Shown here piece by piece: positions 24,724 to 32,565 of a stretch of DNA of 59,413 nt. The first letter of the stretch is position 1; every line of letters begins with the position of its first letter. Origin of the DNA: Eubacteriales bacterium (lineage in GTDB: Bacteria; Bacillota; Clostridia; Lachnospirales; Lachnospiraceae); contig JAUNGJ010000010.1 in NCBI GenBank assembly GCA_030524585.1, positions 1-59,413 on the forward strand, written 5' to 3'. The notes beneath the pieces were generated by a model, which did not search any database, had not been told where the DNA came from, and saw only the letters and a program-made list of their open reading frames with translations. A program made the position numbers and the translations under genes.

Positions 24724-27141
24724 ATGTTGAAATACAGAATAAAAAATGATATCGATGATGTTTTGAAAGTGGAAACACCAGGCTATGAGAGAGTTCAGCG
24801 TCTGAAGCAGAGAGTTTTGAATGTAAAGCCGGAAGTTTGCCTGGAGCGTGCATTGATCGTTACAGATTTTTATAAAAAGAATGAAAGTATGCCTGTTATA
24901 TTAAAGCGTGCTAAAGTCTTCTATGAGATTCTGGATAAAATGACCATTTACATTCTTCCAGATGAGCTGATCGTAGGGCATCAGGCAGAAAAGCAGAGAA
25001 GTGCGCCGCTGTTTCCGGAGCTTGCAGTTGAGTGGGTTAATGAGGAGATGGAGACGTTTCCTACCAGGGCTCAGGACAAATTTCTGATGTCCGAAGAAGA
25101 TATGAAAACATTCCGTGAGGTGATTTACCCCTATTTTAAGGGAAAGACATTCTACGATAAGGTTATGCAGCAGATGACAGAGGATGTGAATCTGCTTGAA
25201 AATGAGGCCGGGCTGTTCAGCGTAGGACTTCATGAAGACGGCGGCCTTGGGCATTGCCTGATGAATTTCAGCAAAGTGCTGACCAGAGGATTTCTGGATA
25301 TTAAGCAGGAAATCCGGGAGCGTAGGGACGCTTTGGAAGATTGGCGGGGAGACAGTATTGATAAGAAGCTGTTCTATGATGCAACAGAGATTGTGTGTGA
25401 TGCGCTAATCAATTTTGCAAACCGATATGCTGCTCTGGCTGAACAGATGGCGGAAGAAGAAATCGATGCCGAAAGAAAGGCAGAATTGCTGCAAATTGCT
25501 GCAAATTGTAGACGAGTTCCGGAGTATCCGGCAGAGAGCTACTATGAGGCGCTGCAAAGTTACTGGTTTATTCAGGTGACAACACAGATTTATGATAATG
25601 CTGTTTCCATTTCACCGGGACGTTTTGATCAATGGATGTACCCTTACTATGAAAAGGATGTTGCAGAGGGCAGAATTACAAAGGCGAGAGCTCAGGAATT
25701 GTTGGAATGTATGTGGGTGAAGTTTACAGAGCCGATTAAAATATACCGGAAGATCGATGCTGCGTTCCATGCAGGCTTCCCAATGGGGCAAAATCTCTGT
25801 GTATCTGGAATCCGTCCGGATGGGTTGGACGGCACGAATGATTTGACCTATCGCTGTCTGGAAGCACATTCCCATGTGCTGATGATGCAGCCGAATTTTT
25901 CAGCGCGTATGCATTCTCAGTCGAAGCCAGAGTATGTGAACCGTGTTTTGAAGGCTGTCCGTATGGGTAACGGTATGCCGCAGATTGTTAATGATAATAC
26001 GTACATTACAGCGATGACGCAATTGGGAGTGGCCCTTGAGGATGCAAGAGATTACGTGCCGGTAGGATGTGTGGAGATTTCACCGGAGCGGGCATGGACC
26101 AGAGGAAATGGCGGATATTTTAATCTCAGCAAGGTGGTTGAACTGACATTGCTGAATGGAAAATGCGGTGTAACCGGCAAACAGGTGTCCATTGAAAGCG
26201 GCGATCCCAGATCGTTTAAGTCATTCGACGAGTTTGTGGAAGCGTATAAGAAACAAATGAAGTACTGCATGAGTCGTCTTGTTAAATGGGATAATATCAT
26301 TGATAAAATGCATGCGGAGTATAATCCGGTGCCATTTACATCTATTTTAATTGATGACTGTATCCAGAAGGGAATGGATGCAACCTGGGGCGGATGCCAT
26401 TACAACTGGACCGGTCCACTGGGAGTTGGCATTGCCAATGCAGGAGATTCGATTTATGCGGTGAAGAAGGTGGTATATGAGGATAAGCTGTATTCTATGG
26501 ATCAGCTGGTACATGCACTTGAGAATAACTTCGAGGGCGAAGAATACATGCGAAAGTATCTGATCAACCGTGTTGCGAAATACGGCAATGATATGGCAGA
26601 TGCAGATGAATGTGTAAAGATTGCCACAGATGTATATTTTGATGCTATGAAAGGATTCGAGACATACCGTGGAGGACCCTTTGTACCTGCGCTGCTTCCG
26701 GTGGCGTCCTATGTTGCCTTTGGAATGTCTACAGCTGCACTGCCGGATGGTCATTTGAAGGGAGAGCCGCTGGCAGATGGAATTTCACCGAACTATGGTG
26801 CTGATGAGCATGGACCGACGGCAGTTATGAAGTCGGTTGCCTGCATCGACCATGTACGCTGCGGCAACGGAGTAATTTTCAACCAGAAGATTTCCCCGAC
26901 AGCAGTTTCTTCTGATGAGGGAATGCAGAAGTGGGCAGATTTGGTAATGGGATATATCAATCTTGGCGGCGGACATGTGCAGTTTAATATTGTCTCCGCA
27001 GATACGCTGAGAGCTGCAATGGAAGAACCGGAAAAGCACAAGGGATTGGTTGTCCGGGTTGCAGGTTACAGCGCATTCTTCAGTGAGCTGGCACCAGAGG
27101 TTCAGGAGAGCATTATAGCGAGAACAGAGCATGAATTGTAG
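24724..27141 (+). CDS. Glycyl-radical enzyme, eliminase/dehydratase type
   Basis: 805 residues, full PFL-like length. The N-terminal PFL domain carries the thiyl cysteine Cys449 followed by Glu451 (VGCVEISPE): Cys-x-Glu is the signature of radical eliminases such as glycerol dehydratase and choline lyase, not of pyruvate formate-lyase. The glycyl radical site is Gly781 in VRVAGYSAFFSEL. By eye, two pocket residues of glycerol dehydratase appear changed: the His before SxGRFDQ (His281) is Val in NAVSISPGRFDQ, and Asp447 is Asn in RGNGGYFN. So it is probably not a glycerol or propanediol dehydratase. Sugar importer, FGGY kinase and lyxose-isomerase-like neighbours point to C-O cleavage in a sugar, polyol or glycoside. 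Exact substrate unknown. Confidence 0.92.
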   Translation: MLKYRIKNDIDDVLKVETPGYERVQRLKQRVLNVKPEVCLERALIVTDFYKKNESMPVILKRAKVFYEILDKMTIYILPDELIVGHQAEKQRSAPLFPELAVEWVNEEMETFPTRAQDKFLMSEEDMKTFREVIYPYFKGKTFYDKVMQQMTEDVNLLENEAGLFSVGLHEDGGLGHCLMNFSKVLTRGFLDIKQEIRERRDALEDWRGDSIDKKLFYDATEIVCDALINFANRYAALAEQMAEEEIDAERKAELLQIAANCRRVPEYPAESYYEALQSYWFIQVTTQIYDNAVSISPGRFDQWMYPYYEKDVAEGRITKARAQELLECMWVKFTEPIKIYRKIDAAFHAGFPMGQNLCVSGIRPDGLDGTNDLTYRCLEAHSHVLMMQPNFSARMHSQSKPEYVNRVLKAVRMGNGMPQIVNDNTYITAMTQLGVALEDARDYVPVGCVEISPERAWTRGNGGYFNLSKVVELTLLNGKCGVTGKQVSIESGDPRSFKSFDEFVEAYKKQMKYCMSRLVKWDNIIDKMHAEYNPVPFTSILIDDCIQKGMDATWGGCHYNWTGPLGVGIANAGDSIYAVKKVVYEDKLYSMDQLVHALENNFEGEEYMRKYLINRVAKYGNDMADADECVKIATDVYFDAMKGFETYRGGPFVPALLPVASYVAFGMSTAALPDGHLKGEPLADGISPNYGADEHGPTAVMKSVACIDHVRCGNGVIFNQKISPTAVSSDEGMQKWADLVMGYINLGGGHVQFNIVSADTLRAAMEEPEKHKGLVVRVAGYSAFFSELAPEVQESIIARTEHEL

Positions 27142-27186
27142 AATTTCATAGTGTAAGATCAAAGATTATTTTGTGATCGAATCAGT

Positions 27187-27225
27187 TTATCAGGTAAAGT
27201 TGTGGAATCACACTTTACCTGATAA
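27187..27225 (+). other. Strong hairpin between the radical enzyme and the kinase gene
   Basis: TTATCAGGTAAAG and CTTTACCTGATAA extend with TGTG/CACA to a 17-bp stem with one bulged T and a GAAT loop. Only a weak T-tract follows, so it may be a leaky terminator or an mRNA end protector, setting more enzyme than kinase. Confidence 0.65.
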
Positions 27226-27261
27226 TTATTTAAAAAGGGAAACAAAACAGGAGGAATAAAT

Positions 27262-28806
27262 ATGGCGTATTTTATGGGTATTGATGCTGGAACCAGTGGA
27301 ATCAAAGCGGCTATTATAGACGATAAGGGGAAGATTGCGGCAATCGGCTATGAGGAATGTGATATTATTACGCCGAGACCCGGCTGGGTGGAGCAGGATC
27401 CGGAGGTCTGGTGGCAGGCGTGCGGCAAGGCGGTAAAGCGAGCGGTAGAGAAAAGCGGAGTGGGAGAGCAGATAGAAGGCATCGGTTTTTCCGGTCAGAT
27501 GCAGGGCTGTGTTTTGATGGGAAAAGACGGAAAAGCCATTGGCAATTGTCTTATCTGGCTGGATCAGCGTTCCACACCTCAGGTAAAGAAGATCGAAGAA
27601 ATTATGAGCGAGGAAGAAATGCTGTCCATAACTGGAAGTTACTGTCTGAACAGCTACTGGGCGCCAAAGCTCCTATGGCTGAAAGAAAACAGGCCATCAG
27701 ACTTTGAACGGGCAGATTCGGTATTGTTTGCTAAGGATTATCTGAGATTTCGTATGACCGGAGAAATTGCCGTGGAGGTCAGTGACGGGTCTTTGTCCTT
27801 TCTTCTTGATGTCCCAAACAGAAAATGGTCGGACAAAATCATAAGGGAGCTGGAGATACCGGAGAATATCATTCCTAAACGCCTGGCAGAATCCCAGGAA
27901 GTGGTGGGAAGCCTGCGAAGAAGTGTGGCAGAGGAATGGGGATTAAGACCGGGGATTCAGGTGGTAGCCGGCGGTGGCGATCAGCCGGCAGGCGGCGTCG
28001 GAATGGGAATTGTAGAGGAAGGAATCATCGGATCAACAATTGGCACTTCCGGAGTTATCTTTGGATGCACCGATCAGCCGTTTGTTGATAAACAGAAGCG
28101 GGCGGTATTAAGTATGTGCCATTCTGTGCCGGATAAGTGGTGCTTTTTGGGATTGGCGTTGGCTTCCGGGGGCTCTTTCAAATGGATGAGGGATACCTTG
28201 TTCGCAGAGAAGAAGGCGGAGATGGCAGCCAAAGGATTGGATGTGTATGATTATATGACCGGACTTGCGAAGCAGGTGGCACCGGGAAGCGAGGGCTTAA
28301 TCTTCCTGCCCTATTTCAATGGAGATAAAACACCGATCAATGATGAGAATGCGAGGGCTGTATTTTTTGGATTATCCTACCGTCATGACTTGGGTGCAAT
28401 GTGTCGGAGCGTTATGGAAGGAGTGACCTTTTCTCTGAGAGATACTATTGAAATCTGTCGCGAGAAGGGAATGCAGGTGACCGAAGTGCGGGCGGCAGGC
28501 GGCGGAGCAAAGAGCGCTTTGTGGAGACAGATGCAGGCGGATATTTACAATGCAAGTGTAATTACCACAAATATGGAAGAAAGCGGATGCGCGGCAGGGG
28601 CGATTATGGCTGCGGTGGGAACGGGATATTTTAAAAATATCAAAGAGGGCTGTGATGCATTTCTGAGAATAAAGAGTATCACAGATCCGATCCCGGAAAA
28701 TGTAAGGCTTTACGACGACTATTATGAGACTTACCGGAACCTGTATCCGGCATTAAAAGAGAGTTATGCGAAACAGGCTGAAATTGTGGCGGGATATTTT
28801 AAATAG
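27262..28806 (+). CDS. FGGY-family carbohydrate kinase (xylulokinase-like)
   Basis: 514 residues. The N-terminal ATPase lobe starts MGIDAGTSGIKAAIID; the substrate loop GFSGQMQGCVLM and WLDQRS resemble XylB. The C-terminal lobe has GGGDQPAGGVGMG, GTSGVIFG, and the FGGY adenosine motif RAAGGGAKSALWRQMQADI. Predicted to phosphorylate a ketose or related sugar with ATP. ATG 27262 has AGGAGG. Placed between the radical enzyme and an aldose-ketose isomerase, it would trap the product as a phosphate. D-xylulose is a plausible substrate if the isomerase acts on D-lyxose. Confidence 0.9.
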   Translation: MAYFMGIDAGTSGIKAAIIDDKGKIAAIGYEECDIITPRPGWVEQDPEVWWQACGKAVKRAVEKSGVGEQIEGIGFSGQMQGCVLMGKDGKAIGNCLIWLDQRSTPQVKKIEEIMSEEEMLSITGSYCLNSYWAPKLLWLKENRPSDFERADSVLFAKDYLRFRMTGEIAVEVSDGSLSFLLDVPNRKWSDKIIRELEIPENIIPKRLAESQEVVGSLRRSVAEEWGLRPGIQVVAGGGDQPAGGVGMGIVEEGIIGSTIGTSGVIFGCTDQPFVDKQKRAVLSMCHSVPDKWCFLGLALASGGSFKWMRDTLFAEKKAEMAAKGLDVYDYMTGLAKQVAPGSEGLIFLPYFNGDKTPINDENARAVFFGLSYRHDLGAMCRSVMEGVTFSLRDTIEICREKGMQVTEVRAAGGGAKSALWRQMQADIYNASVITTNMEESGCAAGAIMAAVGTGYFKNIKEGCDAFLRIKSITDPIPENVRLYDDYYETYRNLYPALKESYAKQAEIVAGYFK

Positions 28807-28826
28807 AAAACAGGAGGCTGATAGAG

Positions 28827-29504
28827 ATGAGACGGTCAGAAGTAAATCGGGCGATAAAGGACATGGAGAAAAAGATAGAAGAGTGTTGCTTTAAATTACC
28901 TCCGTTTTGCAGCTTTACACCAGAGCAATGGAAAAATATCGGAAAAGAGTACAAAGAAGTGAAAGATAACATGCTGGGCTGGGATGTAACTGATTTCGGC
29001 AGCGGTGATTTTAAGACAACGGGATTTGCAGCGCTGACGCTCCGGAATGGAAATGTAAAAATGCCGGAGAAATATACCAAGACCTATGCGGAAAAATTGT
29101 TGTATATGCAGCCGGGACAAATGCTGCCCATGCACTTTCACTGGAATAAGATGGAAGATATCATCAACCGAGGCGGGGGGAATTTGATTATCAGAGTTTA
29201 CCGGGCTACCGAAGAGGAAGAACTGTCGAAAGAGGATGTAGTAATAAGCTGCGACGGAAGAACATATACTATGCCGGCAGGCGCCCGGGTGAGACTGACT
29301 CCGGGAGAAAGTATTTCTCTCTATCCATATACTTATCATGATTTTACTGTGGAGGAAGGAACGGGAGATGTATTGCTGGGGGAAGTGTCCATGTGCAATG
29401 ATGATGAAAATGATAATCGGTTTTTGCATGCAAACGGAAGATTTTCTGACATCGAAGAGGATGAGCCGCCGTATCGTCTGCTGTGTAATGAATACCCAGA
29501 ATAA
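28827..29504 (+). CDS. D-lyxose/D-mannose isomerase-like cupin
   Basis: 225 residues, the size of the YdaE-type D-lyxose isomerases. The metal-binding cupin is clear: MHFHWNKMEDIINRGGG supplies two His and a Glu, and YTYHDF the last His. The GWDVTDFG and EPPYRLLCNEYP edges also fit the family. Such enzymes interconvert D-lyxose and D-xylulose (and D-mannose/D-fructose). Last gene of the operon, 20 bases after the kinase, with a terminator right behind it. Confidence 0.87.
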   Translation: MRRSEVNRAIKDMEKKIEECCFKLPPFCSFTPEQWKNIGKEYKEVKDNMLGWDVTDFGSGDFKTTGFAALTLRNGNVKMPEKYTKTYAEKLLYMQPGQMLPMHFHWNKMEDIINRGGGNLIIRVYRATEEEELSKEDVVISCDGRTYTMPAGARVRLTPGESISLYPYTYHDFTVEEGTGDVLLGEVSMCNDDENDNRFLHANGRFSDIEEDEPPYRLLCNEYPE

Positions 29505-29509
29505 TAATT

Positions 29510-29545
29510 AATACTCTCCGCCCGCTGGCGGAGAGTATTATTTTG
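29510..29545 (+). terminator. Terminator of the glycyl-radical operon
   Basis: AATACTCTCCGCC and GGCGGAGAGTATT form a perfect 13-bp stem with a 4-base loop, followed by ATTTT. Confidence 0.9.
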
Positions 29546-29572
29546 CTTCATAATTCAGAGTGAAGCTGCCGT

Positions 29573-29797
29573 TTATTCCAAAGGAAAAGGCATTTTCATA
29601 TTACTTACACCGGAAATGTAATCCATATTTACATCGTAATACTTTGCAAGCTTTATTAATGAGTCAACGGGAATACGTGTTTTCCCCAGTTCATAGTCCG
29701 CATAAGTCCGCTGACCAACATTCAAAATATTGGCAATCTGGGTCTGAGTATAATCATTGTCTTCACGCAAATCGCGTATACGCTCTCTGTAATGCAT
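29573..29797 (-). CDS. XRE-family helix-turn-helix regulator
   Basis: 74 residues, a single Cro/CI domain: LREDNDYTQTQIANILNVGQ for helices 1-3, then YADYELGKTRIPVDSL and LAKYYDVNMDYISG. AGAGGTG precedes its ATG. Two identical-core palindromes lie just upstream of it (29825-29866) and overlap the promoter reading the other way, so it probably represses itself and the lipoprotein gene at 29956. Confidence 0.9.
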   Translation of the reverse strand: MHYRERIRDLREDNDYTQTQIANILNVGQRTYADYELGKTRIPVDSLIKLAKYYDVNMDYISGVSNMKMPFPLE

Positions 29798-29824
29798 AAT
29801 TTCACCTCTAAAAATATTGTATCC

Positions 29825-29866
29825 TAGAGTTATAAACTCTATTGACTTTTAGAGCTATAAACTCTA
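29825..29866. promoter_or_regulatory. Twin XRE operators
   Basis: TAGAGTTATAAACTCTA (29825-29841) and TAGAGCTATAAACTCTA (29850-29866), centres 25 bases apart, the second extended to TTTTAGAG…CTCTAAAA. They flank and overlap a plus-strand promoter and cover the region upstream of the XRE gene. Confidence 0.75.
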
Positions 29867-29870
29867 AAAT
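29842..29870 (+). promoter_or_regulatory. Promoter of the lipoprotein gene, embedded in the operators
   Basis: TTGACT (29842-29847) starts right after the first palindrome; 17 bases on, TAAAAT (29865-29870) overlaps the end of the second. Confidence 0.65.
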
Positions 29871-29955
29871 GGAAGGAGTTCATTATGTGAAAACTGTAAC
29901 CAGAGAGGGTTAAACAGTGTGTGTATGCTAGATAAAAAGGCAGGAGGAAAAGCAA

Positions 29956-30783
29956 ATGAAGTGGAAAAAACGAATGATATGGATGGTGGGAACATTGGGT
30001 GTTGTGGCGGCGCTGACAGGGTGCGGCAGAAATTATAATAAGAGAACTGAAGAAGCGCAGCAGTATGCGGACAGCGCCTTTGTAGAAGATGCGGCAAATG
30101 GGCTGCAGGCCAGATGGGATTTGAATAAGAGAAGTGAGCGGAAAGAAGACTATATGGATGTTTTTGCAGCAGGGGAAGGATACAAAGAAAGAACACTTTG
30201 CTCTATTGATACAGAGCTTTCTTTTATTGAAAAATATACAGAGAAAAGATTTGAGGATAGCAATTTGCAGGAAATTGCAATTACATATATAAATTTGTTA
30301 AACCGGCATAAAGAAGCCTGTAATTATATAAATGTGGATTATGACAGATATTATGAAGAATATGAGACAATCTATAATAAAAGAAGCAGTGTTATCGAAA
30401 GATTGGTAAAGGATTATGGATTGACAGTTCCTGGTAAGTATCAAAATGCGCTGAATGAAATACTGATGAATTCCTGGCTGGTAGAAGAAAAAGAAGCCCA
30501 GGAGGAACAAATCGGGAAAATGATTGGCGGACTAAAGTTCCATGAGACAAATTATGACGGCGGAGGAATGAAGACCTATCAGACTCTGATTGAGAATACC
30601 ACAGGAATGGATTTTAAAACATTCCGGGTAAGTATTAACCTTCTGAATGCAAAGGGCGTAATTGTGGATACGGTTTATGATCAGGTGAGTGCATTTAAGA
30701 ACGGGATGACGGCTCGATTAGAATTTATATCAGATAAAGAATTTGCATCTACACAGGTGTCCGTTGATTGGTGGGAGCGATGA
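29956..30783 (+). CDS. Lipoprotein with C-terminal FxLYD-like domain, function unknown
   Basis: 275 residues. Signal peptide with lipobox AALTGC (Cys about 24). Middle: charged helical region rich in Tyr and Glu (YINVDYDRYYEEYETIYNKR). C-terminal about 80 residues (ENTTGMDFKTFRVSINLLNA, then VDTVYDQVSAFKNG) resemble FxLYD domains found on exported lipoproteins. ATG 29956 has CAGGAGG. It is controlled by the adjacent XRE repressor, as judged from the operators. Confidence 0.8.
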   Translation: MKWKKRMIWMVGTLGVVAALTGCGRNYNKRTEEAQQYADSAFVEDAANGLQARWDLNKRSERKEDYMDVFAAGEGYKERTLCSIDTELSFIEKYTEKRFEDSNLQEIAITYINLLNRHKEACNYINVDYDRYYEEYETIYNKRSSVIERLVKDYGLTVPGKYQNALNEILMNSWLVEEKEAQEEQIGKMIGGLKFHETNYDGGGMKTYQTLIENTTGMDFKTFRVSINLLNAKGVIVDTVYDQVSAFKNGMTARLEFISDKEFASTQVSVDWWER

Positions 30784-30900
30784 AAAACAGAAAAAGATAT
30801 TGCAGAAATGATTGGTATTTCGGCAGATACATTAAGTAATTCCAAAAAGCTTACAGAATTAGTTCCTGAATTACAGAATTGGGTTGAATACATATTATGA
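30784..30900 (+). pseudogene. Remnant of a ParB-like helix-turn-helix protein
   Basis: A 38-codon open stretch with no start, beginning at the stop of the lipoprotein gene and ending in TGA at 30898. It reads EKDIAEMIGISADTLSNSKK then LTELVPELQNWVE, close to the KorB/ParB HTH pattern in which an HTH is followed by leucine-proline-glutamate. Probably debris of a mobile element. Confidence 0.5.
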
Positions 30901-30942
30901 TATGATTTAACTATAGTAGAAGATGGATTGGAGGCATATATA

Positions 30943-31053
30943 ATGGAAACGATTATCAGACCGTCATCTGATTTAAGAAATCATTATAGTGAAATATCGA
31001 AACAGTGCCGAGAAGAAAATAGAAATTCACTTCTTACGAGGAAAAAGGAATGA
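30943..31053 (+). CDS. Stunted Phd/YefM-type antitoxin, 36 residues
   Basis: TGGAGG precedes ATG 30943. The product begins METIIRPSSDLRNHYSEIS, the usual N-terminus of Phd-family antitoxins in this group, but stops after 36 residues instead of about 85-95. The stop overlaps the toxin start as ATGA, the normal coupling. The end (SLLTRKKE) looks like the tail of a longer protein, so an internal deletion seems likely. The missing part includes the region that normally wraps and blocks the toxin. Confidence 0.65.
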   Translation: METIIRPSSDLRNHYSEISKQCREENRNSLLTRKKE

Positions 31054-31361
31054 AATATAAAATCCTGAGAACGGACAAAGCAGATGAACAATTAAGAGAT
31101 ATTATATTTTATATTGCAGATGATTCTGGCAGCGTGGATATTGCACTTAGATATCTGGATAAAATAAAAAAGGGAATTAATCGATTAGAAGATTTTTCGA
31201 ACTCTGGTAGTATACCAAGAGATTCTGTGTTGCGGAAACAAAGATATAGAGTCTTGATTGTAGAAAGACATGTGCCCTTTTACAAAATCAATCATGAGAA
31301 GTGTTTAGCAACAATTTATGCAGTTGTTAATGGCAGAAGAGAATATAAGAACTTGATATGA
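31050..31361 (+). CDS. RelE/ParE-family toxin
   Basis: 103 residues, full family length: MKYKILRTDKADEQLRDII, then IALRYLDKIKKGINRLEDF, RKQRYRVLIVERHVPFYKIN and IYAVVNGRREYKNLI at the end. The family cleaves mRNA on ribosomes or poisons gyrase; the exact type is not clear. It overlaps the antitoxin stop. No intact antitoxin is present here, so the toxin may be inactive, silenced, or matched by the short form or by one elsewhere. Confidence 0.88.
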   Translation: MKYKILRTDKADEQLRDIIFYIADDSGSVDIALRYLDKIKKGINRLEDFSNSGSIPRDSVLRKQRYRVLIVERHVPFYKINHEKCLATIYAVVNGRREYKNLI

Positions 31362-31500
31362 TAAAAGGGCTGCTGGCAGTTAAGTCGGTAGCCTTTAATA
31401 TATGTGTCCAGGTTATTCTTCGAAGAAAAAGCTGACATTTTGATTTGCCTTGGTTGTATTTGACAAGAAGCGAAATGTTGTTGCATAAAAATATAGTCAT

Positions 31501-31542
31501 CGTTATCACTTAATGTGGTAAAATCGTAATCACCGTAATCAC
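31501..31542. repeat. Short direct repeats
   Basis: CGTAATCAC occurs twice in tandem (31525-31533, 31534-31542) and once as CGTTATCAC at 31501-31509. They lie in the 256-base gap after the toxin gene (31362-31617), which holds no gene. Confidence 0.6.
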
Positions 31543-31567
31543 CTATAGAGTAGTTTTATAAAAAGAT

Positions 31568-31600
31568 AAAAGAAAAAGAACCCTTGATTTTCAAGGATTC
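31568..31600 (-). terminator. Terminator of tRNA-Leu(CAG)
   Basis: On the minus strand GAATCCTTGA and TCAAGGGTTC form a 10-bp stem (one G-U) with an AAA loop, followed by TTTTTCTTTT. Confidence 0.8.
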
Positions 31601-31617
31601 CTCTATCTTTTAAGCCA

Positions 31618-31700
31618 TGCGGAGAAAGGGACTTGAACCCTCACAGTGTTGCCACCACTAGAACCTGAATCTAGCGCGTCTGCCATTCCGCCATCTCCGC
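31618..31700 (-). tRNA. tRNA-Leu (CAG)
   Basis: Class II tRNA on the minus strand. Acceptor GCGGAGA pairs with its complement at the 3' end; anticodon stem CTAGA/TCTAG holds loop TTCAGGT with anticodon CAG; the T-arm is intact and the discriminator is A. No encoded CCA. Confidence 0.95.
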
Positions 31701-31711
31701 TCGCAAAAATT

Positions 31712-31740
31712 ATCTTATCACATGTTGTTCGATTTTGCAA
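31712..31740 (-). promoter_or_regulatory. Promoter of tRNA-Leu(CAG)
   Basis: On the minus strand TTGCAA (31740-31735), 17 bases, TAAGAT (31717-31712), about 12 bases before the mature tRNA. Confidence 0.7.
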
Positions 31741-31788
31741 ATACTTTTTTTAATTTTCTGCATTTTTCTGTATTTTTCTATTTTGGCG

Positions 31789-31817
31789 TTTAGATTCATG
31801 GGTAAATGAAGTATAAT
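31789..31817 (+). promoter_or_regulatory. Probable promoter of the serine dehydratase operon
   Basis: TTTAGA (31789-31794), 17 bases, TATAAT (31812-31817), 37 bases before the start codon at 31854. Confidence 0.6.
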
Positions 31818-31853
31818 TATATAATATAATACGGAAGGACGGGGTTTGATCAC

Positions 31854-32525
31854 ATGGGAAGTATTTTTGATATCCTGGGACCGGTAATGGTAGGGCCATC
31901 CAGTTCTCACACAGCGGGGGCGGTGCGTATCGGATTGATTGGGCGAAAGATTTTGGGCAGGCAGCCGAAGCGGGCGAATATTTATCTTCACGGCTCTTTT
32001 GCGGCAACCGGTGAGGGACATGGAACGGGCAGAGGAATTGTGGCCGGTCTGCTGGGGATGAAGCCGGATGATATGCGTATTCCGGACAGTTATGAGATTG
32101 CAGAGACGGAAGGCATGGAATTTAATATAGAAAAAAAGGAGCTCAGAGATGCGCATCCGAATACGGCACTGATGGTTTTGGAGGCGGATGGTGTTGCGCC
32201 GCTTAAGATACAGGCGTGCTCGATTGGCGGAGGAAGAATCCGGGTTACAAAGTTGGATGGCATGGATGTAAATTTCAGTGCAGAGACAAATACACTGATT
32301 GTTTATAACCTGGATCAGCCGGGATGCGTGGCAGATGTAGCCAATGTTCTCAGCCGAAAGAAAATTAACATTGCCACCATGCAGCTGTTTCGGGATAAAC
32401 GAGGCGGTTATGCAGTAATGGTGGTGGAGACGGATCAGGTGATCAGCAGACAGGCGCTGGATTGGCTGGAGAGCATGGATGGTATTCTGAAAGTGACATT
32501 TATTGATGTTGCCGGCGAAGTCTGA
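31854..32525 (+). CDS. sdaAB: L-serine ammonia-lyase, beta subunit
   Basis: 223 residues. N-terminal serine dehydratase beta domain (GPVMVGPSSSHTAGAVRIG, LHGSFAATGEGHGT, HPNTA) and a C-terminal ACT domain from about 147 (LIVYNLDQPGCVADVANVLS). With the alpha subunit it deaminates L-serine to pyruvate using a [4Fe-4S] cluster. The alpha gene begins 40 bases later. Confidence 0.95.
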   Translation: MGSIFDILGPVMVGPSSSHTAGAVRIGLIGRKILGRQPKRANIYLHGSFAATGEGHGTGRGIVAGLLGMKPDDMRIPDSYEIAETEGMEFNIEKKELRDAHPNTALMVLEADGVAPLKIQACSIGGGRIRVTKLDGMDVNFSAETNTLIVYNLDQPGCVADVANVLSRKKINIATMQLFRDKRGGYAVMVVETDQVISRQALDWLESMDGILKVTFIDVAGEV

Positions 32526-32565
32526 GATGAATATGCAGGATACATATTCAGAAGGAGGAAAAGCT

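Noticed and set aside
29825..29866. Twin palindromes as a CRISPR or transposon end
   Set aside because: Only two copies, each itself symmetric and exactly over promoter boxes. They fit regulator sites, not arrays or insertion ends.
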